The notes below the pieces were generated by a model that saw only the letters and a list, made by a program, of their open reading frames with translations, ran no database searches and was not told the DNA's origin. A stretch of DNA of 64,000 nt from assembly GCA_949320185.1 (NCBI GenBank), contig CASGHK010000039.1, positions 1 through 64,000 of the forward strand. The letters are read 5' to 3'. The translations under genes and the position numbers were made by a program. Below are positions 50,808-58,541 of the stretch, piece by piece (position 1 is the first letter of the stretch; every line of letters starts with the position of its first letter). This stretch comes from an uncultured Methanomicrobiales archaeon (GTDB lineage: Archaea; Halobacteriota; Methanomicrobia; Methanomicrobiales; Methanospirillaceae).

Positions 50808-51574
50808 TCCATCGCCTCCTTTGTCCGGCCGAGCAGCCCGATGCCGAGCAACGCGAATGAGATTGCGGCCAGGGGGCCGACGACACCGAAGAGCCAGTGG
50901 GGCTCGAGCACGGTGGAACGGTAGGCATTCAGAATGTGGGTGACGGCGATCGCCAGCGTCCCGAGGAAGAGGACGCGGTAGAGGTAGACCGAATACAGGA
51001 GTGAGACCACCACCAGGCTACCGCAGAGCACAAAGAAGAGCAGGGTCAGGAGGGTGGCGGGCGTCACTCCAATGTCCATCATCAGCCAGAGCGCGACGGC
51101 GACGAGCGGCCCGGGCACCACGAGGCCGATCCAGGACGGGAGCCGGTTCCGGACGAAGACCTCCTGGTACCCGGCGATCAGGAAGGGGAAGACACCCACA
51201 AATCCGGCATCTGCGACCGTAGGGTACGGCAGGCTCGTCCCGATAATCAGGGTATACGCATACCAGAATGCGTTCGCGAGCGTCCAGCCGCCGGCCGCGA
51301 ACGCGACGTGGATCAGGAGCACGTCGCGCGACCACCGGAAATACGCAAACGCGCATGCGATGGTGACTGCCGACGAGGTGAGGAGCTGCGTGTAGTTGCT
51401 CAGGTCGTAGAAGCCAGGGAAGGAGTGATCGGGGGTGAACAGGACGACCCCGAAGAGGCCGATCGAGATCGCGAGGAGGAGGTAGAAGGCGGAGGAGAGG
51501 GCTGCGAGGCGGGCGAGGGGCGTGCCGGGGGCTTCCACCTGGAGAGGTGGATCCACGGACGTCTTAATACCCAC
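50804..51574 (-). CDS. multi-pass membrane protein
   Basis: A 256-residue protein with about eight hydrophobic helices (for example AFYLLLAISIGLFGVVLF and WIGLVVPGPLVAVALWLM). The family is not recognised. It forms a two-gene unit with the PrsW-like protein downstream; translation is coupled. Possibly a PrsW substrate or partner; that is only inferred from position. Confidence 0.65.
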   Translation of the reverse strand: MGIKTSVDPPLQVEAPGTPLARLAALSSAFYLLLAISIGLFGVVLFTPDHSFPGFYDLSNYTQLLTSSAVTIACAFAYFRWSRDVLLIHVAFAAGGWTLANAFWYAYTLIIGTSLPYPTVADAGFVGVFPFLIAGYQEVFVRNRLPSWIGLVVPGPLVAVALWLMMDIGVTPATLLTLLFFVLCGSLVVVSLLYSVYLYRVLFLGTLAIAVTHILNAYRSTVLEPHWLFGVVGPLAAISFALLGIGLLGRTKEAME

Positions 51575-51636
51575 TTCTCTCTCTCACCGGCATCCATAAC
51601 CGTCTCCATGTCGAGATCTCAATAAAGAGGTGATCC

Positions 51637-52887
51637 GTGCCCGACACACTCCCCGCCATGCTCCGGGCCTGGTACTCCGAGCGGGCCCGTTTCCTCGGGC
51701 CAGGTTTAATCCTCGCCATGTCGTCGGCTGGATGGGTCGGCATCCTCGTCTTCCTCTCGCTCGGTGCGAACATGGGCTACGCCCTCCTCTGGTCGATCGC
51801 CGGCGTGCTCATCTACAAGTACACGTTTGCGGCAGGGATCGCGAGATACACCGTCTCCCAGGGAGAGAACATCTACGCAGGCCTGCAGCGCATTCCCGGG
51901 CTCAGGAACTGGGAGGTACTCTTCATCGGCGCCATCTACGTGGTCGAGATCGTCTATCACGCCGGTGGAGCGCTCGTCGCGGCGAACCTGCTCGCCGGGA
52001 TGGTACCGATGCGAGTCCCGGTGCAGTACGCGATGATCGGCATCTTCGTTCTGATCACCCTGATCCTGTTCCAGAACTCGTATCCGTTCTTCAAGAGGAT
52101 CATGGTCGGGGCTGGACTGGTGATCATCGCCGGCATGTGCGTCAACTTCCTCTCGCTCTATATCTCTCCGTCCGAGATTGCCACCGGCCTCTTCTACCCC
52201 GCCTTCGGGAACGAGGACCACCTCTACTACGCGGGCGTGATCATGTGCTCACTCGGCACCGGCCTCTCGCTCCTCTGTTCATCGATGTGGCTCCAGAAGC
52301 AGATCGGAGACAACCACGGCGAGACCTTCTTTCGGGACCACATGAAGTCGGTCTACTTCGACCTTCGGCTCGGTTTCGCAATCCTCGCGCTCCTTTCCTT
52401 CTTTTACCTGACGATCGGGTTCGTGGTCCTGAACGAGCATGGCATGCCGGCCTTCGAGCAGGACCTGATGGTCTCGGTTATCGGCCACACCATGGACGTG
52501 ATCCCTTTTGGAATGACCATCTTCGTCGCGATCTCGTTTCTGACTCTCTTCATCTACCTGATAGGTGCGACGGATGGGCGGGCACGAGCCGTCGCCTGGA
52601 TCCTGAAGCAGACGGTCCCCACACGGGTATCCGAGGACTGGCTCTACCGGGGCGTGGTGGTCTTCTTCTCCCTGATCTTCATCACCTTCGCCTACTATGG
52701 CAGCAAGTACACGATCAAGGACGTCCTGACCCTTTCGGTGTTCATGTTCGGGCTGGTCGGATTCATGCTGATCTGGCTCGATCGGCGGCTGCCAGCCTAC
52801 GCTCGTGGCTCCCGCCTCTGGTATGCGATCATGCTGCTCGGATCGGCCCTCTTCCCCGTGGGTGCCGTCTTCTACGGCATGATGTGA
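51637..52887 (+). CDS. Nramp-like transporter
   Basis: A 416-residue membrane protein with about eleven helices, resembling the divalent metal (Nramp/MntH) family: RFLGPGLILAMSSAGWVGILVFLSLGANMGYALLW near residues 18-52, then AGIARYT...GENIYAG and FQNSYPFFKRIM. The usual metal-binding DPGN of helix 1 is replaced by SSAGWVG, so it probably does not carry Mn2+/Fe2+ in the usual manner; a Mg or other substrate, or an Nramp-related function, is possible. GTG 51637 follows a perfect GAGGTGATCC ribosome site. Divergent from the PrsW unit. Confidence 0.8.
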   Translation: MPDTLPAMLRAWYSERARFLGPGLILAMSSAGWVGILVFLSLGANMGYALLWSIAGVLIYKYTFAAGIARYTVSQGENIYAGLQRIPGLRNWEVLFIGAIYVVEIVYHAGGALVAANLLAGMVPMRVPVQYAMIGIFVLITLILFQNSYPFFKRIMVGAGLVIIAGMCVNFLSLYISPSEIATGLFYPAFGNEDHLYYAGVIMCSLGTGLSLLCSSMWLQKQIGDNHGETFFRDHMKSVYFDLRLGFAILALLSFFYLTIGFVVLNEHGMPAFEQDLMVSVIGHTMDVIPFGMTIFVAISFLTLFIYLIGATDGRARAVAWILKQTVPTRVSEDWLYRGVVVFFSLIFITFAYYGSKYTIKDVLTLSVFMFGLVGFMLIWLDRRLPAYARGSRLWYAIMLLGSALFPVGAVFYGMM

Positions 52888-52974
52888 TCGCTGGGTACAG
52901 GGCAGATGTGCTGGTTCCTCGTACCAACTGGGTCGGATAATTCCGGGTAAAGAAAAGAGAGATGTGTCCCCGGA

Positions 52975-53121
52975 TCACGGGGGATATATGCCGTTGAATC
53001 CGCTGCCGATGGCTCCCTGCAGGAGCCCCACGTCGACTCCCAGCAGTGATGCCGCAGAGAGGCCGACGACGAGCGCGAGTATCCCGCCGATCGTGATCAT
53101 CAACAGATCGCGTCGTTTCAT
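52975..53121 (-). CDS. small single-helix membrane protein
   Basis: A 48-residue protein: a short positive start (MKRRDLL), one hydrophobic helix (MITIGGILALVVGLSAASLLG) and a small tail. An ATG at 53130 would add three residues. It lies just downstream of the beta-propeller gene on the same strand (39-base gap) and may be co-transcribed. No family known. Confidence 0.55.
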   Translation of the reverse strand: MKRRDLLMITIGGILALVVGLSAASLLGVDVGLLQGAIGSGFNGIYPP

Positions 53122-53159
53122 AATTCTCATTGTATCGATCGGATAGAAAAAGGTTACGA

Positions 53160-54158
53160 TCATCCCGGGACCGGCGCCGCGTAGATCGCGGTTTTTCCTC
53201 CCCGGTAGTCCTGCCAGATGATGGAGTCGCGGCCGACGGCCGGCCAACCCTGGTCCTCGGGCTGGGTGCAGACCGGGTACTCGGTCATCGTGGAGAGGTT
53301 GAACGCGTAGATGTCCCAGTTCTGGTGCCGCCCGTCGACCCACGCGACCGTGTCGTTTCGGACCTTCGGGAGCCACTGGCGGGCCGGCTCATCGCAGACG
53401 ACTCGCTCCTCCTTCGAAGAGAGGTTGTAGAGGTAGATGTCGAAACCACGTCCCGAACGGTAGTCCTGCCAGACGATCAGGTTCCCCGAGACCGACGGTA
53501 GCCACTGACCCCTTTTCTCCCTGCAGATCACCAGTTCCTCACCTCTTGACAGATTGTAGGCGTAGATATCCCCCGCCGTCTCGTATCCCATCCGGTAGTC
53601 CTCCCAGACGACCACGTCCCCGTCGATGTCCGGGTCGTACTGAGTCTGGGGCTGGATACAGATCGCCCGTTCGGTTCCCGTGACGAGGTCGAAGAGGTAG
53701 ATGTCGGGGTCCCCGTTCCGTTCATCGACCCAGACGATCCGATCCCCCGAGATGACGGGGTGTGACTGTTTTGCCGGGTGCAGGCAGATGGGTGTCTCCT
53801 CCCCCGTGGTGAGGTTAAAGAGGTAGATGTCCCAGTTCCCGTTCCGCTTGTCCTGCCAGACCACCCGGTCCCGCCAGATGGAGGGGGTGAACTGAAGCGA
53901 GGGGTGCGGGGAGACGATCCGCGAAGTGTGGTTGATGAGCGAGAAGACCTCGATCTGCGTGACCTGTCCGATTCCGTGTTCCTCCCAGGCAACGAGGTCA
54001 CCGCTGGTCTCAGGGTAGAGCGGGCTTGAACCGGTGGGAGAGATCCTGGTGCCGTCGGCGGACCAGGTGGTGGGGTCTGACGGCTCGAGGGCGACGAGGA
54101 AGAGGGCGACGAGCATCAGCAGGACGACCCCTCCGATCAGCAGCAGGCGTCTGTTCAT
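53160..54158 (-). CDS. membrane-anchored TolB-like beta-propeller protein
   Basis: A 332-residue protein with an N-terminal membrane anchor (LLLIGGVVLLMLVALFLVAL) followed by about six repeated blades of roughly 45-50 residues: VWQDKRNGNWDIYLFNLTTGEETPIC, VWVDERNGDPDIYLFDLVTGTER, VWEDYR..., VWQDYRSGRGFDIYLYNLSSKEERVVC, WVDGRHQNWDIYAFNLSTMTEYPVC and so on. These (V/W)-x-DxRN-x2-DIY motifs are those of TolB/WD40-like propellers common on methanogen surfaces, likely for protein binding. ATG 54158; the frame is open upstream but without the propeller pattern. Confidence 0.8.
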   Translation of the reverse strand: MNRRLLLIGGVVLLMLVALFLVALEPSDPTTWSADGTRISPTGSSPLYPETSGDLVAWEEHGIGQVTQIEVFSLINHTSRIVSPHPSLQFTPSIWRDRVVWQDKRNGNWDIYLFNLTTGEETPICLHPAKQSHPVISGDRIVWVDERNGDPDIYLFDLVTGTERAICIQPQTQYDPDIDGDVVVWEDYRMGYETAGDIYAYNLSRGEELVICREKRGQWLPSVSGNLIVWQDYRSGRGFDIYLYNLSSKEERVVCDEPARQWLPKVRNDTVAWVDGRHQNWDIYAFNLSTMTEYPVCTQPEDQGWPAVGRDSIIWQDYRGGKTAIYAAPVPG

Positions 54159-54287
54159 CGTGTATCCACAAAGAGGGTTATGCGCGCCGAGTTCTAACCG
54201 TTCCGGTACACAAAGGTCCGGGCTCGCCGTTTCAAAAAGGAGGATGAAAGGTTGATTAGCATTATAGATCATGATCGATAGGGAGAG

Positions 54288-54581
54288 GTGGGGAGCATCG
54301 ACCACATCCGCTGCATGACCTGCCAGTACTATGTTGTTTCCGATCCCATGTCTCCAGACCAGGGAGAATGTCGCAGACGGGCGCCGCGCTTCCCCGGGGA
54401 TGGAGCGTCTGCCGGGTTTCCGCACGTGCGTGAAGACTGCTGGTGCGGAGAATGGCTCTCCGAGACTCTGGCGGCGCCTGAACCGGTCCGACTCCGCCCC
54501 ACCGTCTGTCGGGCGATGGTCGATCCCTTTGTCGAGTCGGACGATGCAAAGAGCGAGTTCAACGACATCTGGCTCCCGTGA
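54288..54581 (+). CDS. small cysteine-rich protein
   Basis: A 97-residue protein with four to six Cys, in CMTCQYYVVSDP, GECRRRAPRFPG and DCWCGEW, probably a zinc or Fe-S site. TATA-like ATTATAGAT sits at about 54263. With that position either GTG 54288 (GGGAGAG in front) or ATG 54315 could start. No family name; the CxxC-x(n)-C-x(n)-CxC layout resembles small metal-binding domains. Confidence 0.55.
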   Translation: MGSIDHIRCMTCQYYVVSDPMSPDQGECRRRAPRFPGDGASAGFPHVREDCWCGEWLSETLAAPEPVRLRPTVCRAMVDPFVESDDAKSEFNDIWLP

Positions 54582-54626
54582 TCCGGACAGTACCTCCCTC
54601 CTATCCACCCCGGGACGACGTTGGTC

Positions 54627-55727
54627 ATGACTGTGCTCCGGTTCTTTTTCGGGGAGCGTTCCCGGCATTCGCACGAGCATGCCCAGCTCCGTGAGGTCGC
54701 GGATACCCTTGCGGCATCGGACCTCGAAGGTCCAATCTCTCTCGTATCGAACTTTCTCCTCGCGAACGGCGAGGTTGACTGCCTGCTCGTGATGCCCCAC
54801 GGGCTCGTGATCCTCGACCTCAAGGCGTACCTCGGCACGGTCGATGGGGTCGAGGAGGGAGAATGGCGTGTGATCGGGCCCGACGGAACCGAGACCCTCC
54901 TCCCGGTCAACCTCTTTCACCAGCTCAGGACCCTCCGGTACGACCTCATCCGCCGGCTCTTTCGGATTCACGATGATGCATTCCCGCAGATCGAAGACGC
55001 TGACCTGCGTAAGGTCGCCGCATGGGGATACTTCCGTCCCGGTTCGACCTACCCGCCGGGCCAGGTGGAGAAGGACCGGGTCAGGTGGTTCGATATCGTG
55101 ACCGCCGATACGCTGGTGGAACGGCTGCATCTTGTTCACGCGGGCTTCACGATCGGAGAGGAGGAGATGGACGCGATCGTCCGTGAGCTCCGGGTCGTTT
55201 CCGCGATGGGAATCGCCCCTTCAGGAGATGCACCTGCTCGCCCGCCACCGCCGCCAGGCGCACTCGGCGCCCCTTACGTTCTCGAGCAGGCGCTCGTCGA
55301 GCGGATGGATGCGCTCGTCGCCCGGATGGAGGCGATACCCCGTGCGATTGCGGACCTCGCCCGTCCCGAGGAGTCCTGTGCCCCTCCTCCCGCAGGGGAG
55401 AAACCCTTCGAAGTCGCCGCAGGGGTTTGCTCGGACGCCGTTGGGCCCGACGAGTCCACGGGTTCGCTCGCAGAGCAGGTCCGCCGGTTTGTCTGTACCG
55501 AGTATGCCTCCCGTGCACGGCAGGAAGGACGCACCGAGTTCTCCGTCACCTCGGGCGAGGTGCACCGGGCGATGGGCCTCTCGAACCGCATGCCCTCCGT
55601 CTGCGGAGCACTCCGAAGCCGGCGGCTGGAGGAGGACTGCAGGATCGACCTGGTGGAGGAGATCCGGTCCGTGCGCGTCCGGGAGAACAGCGCGACGAAC
55701 CGCTTCGTCTTCAGGTTGAGGGAGTGA
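54627..55727 (+). CDS. NERD-domain (nuclease-related) protein
   Basis: A 366-residue protein. The N-terminal half has the nuclease-related (NERD) pattern: ISLVSNFLLANGEVDCLLVMPHGLVILDLKAYLGTVDG, whose GEVD...DLK is the PD-(D/E)xK-like core. A Pro-rich linker (PARPPPPPGALG) leads to a helical region and a C-terminal domain (EFSVTSGEVHRAMGLSNRMPSVCGAL) with the look of a winged-helix or HTH. It might cut or bind nucleic acid. ATG 54627 is preferred over TTG 54621. Confidence 0.75.
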   Translation: MTVLRFFFGERSRHSHEHAQLREVADTLAASDLEGPISLVSNFLLANGEVDCLLVMPHGLVILDLKAYLGTVDGVEEGEWRVIGPDGTETLLPVNLFHQLRTLRYDLIRRLFRIHDDAFPQIEDADLRKVAAWGYFRPGSTYPPGQVEKDRVRWFDIVTADTLVERLHLVHAGFTIGEEEMDAIVRELRVVSAMGIAPSGDAPARPPPPPGALGAPYVLEQALVERMDALVARMEAIPRAIADLARPEESCAPPPAGEKPFEVAAGVCSDAVGPDESTGSLAEQVRRFVCTEYASRARQEGRTEFSVTSGEVHRAMGLSNRMPSVCGALRSRRLEEDCRIDLVEEIRSVRVRENSATNRFVFRLRE

Positions 55728-55745
55728 GATAGCAGGCCCGAGTCG

Positions 55746-57092
55746 TCAGGTCTTCTCCACTGGGAACCCAGCCGCTACCCAGGCAGCGAACCCCCCGAGG
55801 ACGTTTCCGACCATTTGTACCCCTCGTGCTGCCAGCAGGCTCGCACCGAGGCTTCCCTTGAACCCGACATCACAGTGGACCATGATAAGCCGGTCGAGTG
55901 GAACCTCGTCGATCCGGCGGGGGAGCTCCCCTGCATAGATGTGCATCGAACCCGGGATCGCCCCCCTCTCCTCCCGGTTCGTGCTGTCGCGGACATCCAG
56001 TACCAGGACCTCGTCCAGGCGAGCGTTCAGTTCCTGCACCGTCCAGGTCTCGATCCTGCCGACAGCGCGGGCCCCGCGGAGCCAGGAGGCGAAGCCCCCT
56101 CCCAGGTACCCGGCGATGTTGTCGAACCCGAGACGGACGAAGTGGGCCGCCGCATCGTGGATCTCCTGGTTGAAATCGTCGACCAGGGCGATGGGCGTGT
56201 CGTAGTCGAGTGTCCAGCCGATGAAGAGGGGGAGCCCGTCCCTCCAGATGTTGATGCTCCCCGGGACGTGGCCCGCCGCGAACGCGGTTGGAGAACGAAT
56301 ATCGACCACCTGCATCCCTTCGAGGTCCGCCGGTGTGAGCGGATGCAGGGTGCAGAGATCGGGCGTCACCGGCGGGCCGGCGAGGTTGAGGCGCTCCATC
56401 TCCCTGAAGTAGGGTGCGATGTACCCCCTCTCTCGCGCCTTGCGGCTGACGAACGTCTCACGGTCGAGCTGGAGGTACGGATTCGAGGTCCGTTCGATTC
56501 CGATCGTGGTGAACGGGAGGTCGCTGATCGACGGGCCGCAGACCGACCCGGCCCCGTGCGCAGGGCAGACGATCGTCCCGTCCCCGAGGGGCAGGAGGAC
56601 CTGGTGCAACGAGTCGTAGAGGCGCCGTGCGTTCGCCACCGGGTCATCGCCCGCGAGGTCGACCCGACCGACGGAGCCTGCGAAGAGGGCGTCCCCGGAA
56701 AAGACCATCACCGGCCGATGCGGGACCGATGGCTCGTAGAGGGCGAACGACAGTGACTCATTCGTGTGGCCTGGTGTCTCCAGCGCGACGACCTGGAGGG
56801 GGCCGACCTGGAACCGGTCCCCGTGGTGCGCGGGCGAGCCGAATGCGAACGGAATGGCGGAGCCGTGATGGATCGCCGCGCCGGTACGTCGTGCCAGGTC
56901 GACCGTGCCCGTCACGTAGTCTTCGTTCCGGTGCGTCTCGAAGAGATGCGTGATCGACGCCCGGTGCGCCGCCGCCCGGTCGAGGTAGACGTCACCGTCC
57001 CTTCGTGGGTCGATCACAGCCGCTTCGCCGTTGCCCCCGACGAGGTACGACTGGTGGGCCAGACCTTCGGACCGAATTATTTCTAAGAACAT
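55746..57092 (-). CDS. MBL-fold hydrolase fused to two rhodanese domains
   Basis: A 448-residue protein. Residues 1-245 form a metallo-beta-lactamase-type domain of the ETHE1/persulfide-dioxygenase-like group: ETHRNEDYVTG takes the place of the THxHxDH metal motif, with TPGHTNESL and FSGDALFAG following. Then two rhodanese domains: the first (about 260-340) lacks the catalytic Cys; the second (about 355-445) has Cys in VHCDVGFKGS. The protein likely acts in sulfane-sulfur or glutathione-persulfide-like metabolism. Start ATG 57092. Confidence 0.88.
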   Translation of the reverse strand: MFLEIIRSEGLAHQSYLVGGNGEAAVIDPRRDGDVYLDRAAAHRASITHLFETHRNEDYVTGTVDLARRTGAAIHHGSAIPFAFGSPAHHGDRFQVGPLQVVALETPGHTNESLSFALYEPSVPHRPVMVFSGDALFAGSVGRVDLAGDDPVANARRLYDSLHQVLLPLGDGTIVCPAHGAGSVCGPSISDLPFTTIGIERTSNPYLQLDRETFVSRKARERGYIAPYFREMERLNLAGPPVTPDLCTLHPLTPADLEGMQVVDIRSPTAFAAGHVPGSINIWRDGLPLFIGWTLDYDTPIALVDDFNQEIHDAAAHFVRLGFDNIAGYLGGGFASWLRGARAVGRIETWTVQELNARLDEVLVLDVRDSTNREERGAIPGSMHIYAGELPRRIDEVPLDRLIMVHCDVGFKGSLGASLLAARGVQMVGNVLGGFAAWVAAGFPVEKT

Positions 57093-57182
57093 ACCGATAC
57101 TCCTTTCTCATTCCAGGGAACCGAAAATGCTAACGATGCATCCTATCCCATGGTAGTTAAACAGAACTGTTCGCGGTCTTCC

Positions 57183-58463
57183 ATGCACGCATCCACCTGC
57201 CTCCTCGTCCTCCTCCTCGTCGTCACAGCCGTCCCCACGGTCGACGGTGCGAGCCGGCTCCTGCTCTCCTCGGTTCCTCCCGGCGCCGAGGTCCTGGTAA
57301 ATGGAAGCGTGGCGGGCACGACCCCGGTCGACCTCACCCGCGCTCCGGGCACATACGCCGTCACTTTCCGACTCGATGGCTATGACCCGTACGAGACCGT
57401 CGTCCTGCTCGCATCGGACGAAAGCCGATCGGTGGAGGCGCTCCTCCGGGTCGCTCCCGGCGTGGGGACGCTCCGGGTGACGAGCACCCCTGACGGGGCG
57501 GAGGTCTATCTCGATGGGACGGTGATCGGCCGAACACCCTACGCCTCGGGGAGAATCGATGCGGGGACGCACGACATCGCCCTCGTCCTCGAGGGCTTCG
57601 ACCGGTACGTCGAGCAGATCACCGTCCTGGATGGACGACTGACCCGGGTCGAGGTGGCGCTCACCCGGACGCCGACGACGGGCACCCTCGCGGTCCTCTC
57701 CTCCCCGGCAGGTGCGTCGGTCCGGGTCGACGGGGTGGACCGGGGCCAGACCCCGTTCGAGGGACGGGGGTTCGGACCCGGAACGCACCTGGTTGAACTG
57801 CGAATGGCAGGGTATCAGGACTACCGGGTCCAGGCGGTCGTCGGGGCGAACCGGCGGACCGAGGTCGTCACGACCCTCGAACCCCTGCCGCCTCCCGGAC
57901 GCCTTTTCATCACGTCGGAACCTTCCGGGGCAGATGTCTCTCTCGATGGAGTGGTGCGGGGTCTCTCCCCCATCACTCTCGAGGCATCCCCAGGAGTGCA
58001 CGAGGTCCGGCTGGGAGCGGACGGGTACCAGGCGGAGACGGTGATCGCGCAGGTCGTGAGCGGGAACGAGACCCCGCTCCACCTCTCCCTCCTTCCCGCC
58101 ACCAGTGGGACGGCGTCTCCTTCCTCCGTCACGGGTTCGGTTCGCGTCGTCTCCGAGCCGCAGGGAGCCGCAATCATCGTGGACGGGGAGCAGCGGGGGG
58201 TCGCACCGAGAACGGTACGGGGGCTCTCGCCGGGGGAACACCGACTTGTCCTCTCGGTGTCGGGGTACTCATCGCACGAGGAGACGATCTCTGTGATAGC
58301 CGGTGAGACCCTGCTCGTGAACCGGACACTGGCCCGATCGATTACAACCCCGTCGAACCGGACGACGGCGACCACGACACCGGCGAAGTCCGCCATCTCC
58401 CTGTCCGCCTCAACTTCGGCACTCGTCCTCGCGCTCCTCCTCGCCACGCGCCGTCGCACCTGA
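57183..58463 (+). CDS. surface protein with five PEGA domains
   Basis: A 426-residue exported protein. A signal peptide (ending VDGA) precedes five PEGA domains of about 70-75 residues, each with P-x-GAxV-x-V-(D/N)G and a G-T-P or equivalent (VPPGAEVLVNGSVAGTTP, TPDGAEVYLDGTVIGRTP, SPAGASVRVDGVDRGQTP, EPSGADVSLDGVVRGLSP, EPQGAAIIVDGEQRGVAP). A Thr-rich linker and a C-terminal hydrophobic stretch (SALVLALLLATRRRT) anchor it. PEGA domains are common in S-layer or cell-wall-linked proteins. Followed by the subtilisin-like gene on the same strand. Confidence 0.85.
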   Translation: MHASTCLLVLLLVVTAVPTVDGASRLLLSSVPPGAEVLVNGSVAGTTPVDLTRAPGTYAVTFRLDGYDPYETVVLLASDESRSVEALLRVAPGVGTLRVTSTPDGAEVYLDGTVIGRTPYASGRIDAGTHDIALVLEGFDRYVEQITVLDGRLTRVEVALTRTPTTGTLAVLSSPAGASVRVDGVDRGQTPFEGRGFGPGTHLVELRMAGYQDYRVQAVVGANRRTEVVTTLEPLPPPGRLFITSEPSGADVSLDGVVRGLSPITLEASPGVHEVRLGADGYQAETVIAQVVSGNETPLHLSLLPATSGTASPSSVTGSVRVVSEPQGAAIIVDGEQRGVAPRTVRGLSPGEHRLVLSVSGYSSHEETISVIAGETLLVNRTLARSITTPSNRTTATTTPAKSAISLSASTSALVLALLLATRRRT

Positions 58464-58541
58464 ACCCTTGTGAGCCGCAATACTGATGTACCCGCGATGT
58501 AATGGTTGTATGACGTCTCGTCCTGGAGGCTGTATCTCCGT

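Noticed and set aside
54159-55139. Upstream extension of the beta-propeller frame under the NERD gene
   Set aside because: The extension lacks propeller repeats and lies opposite a supported gene; the signal anchor starts at 54158.
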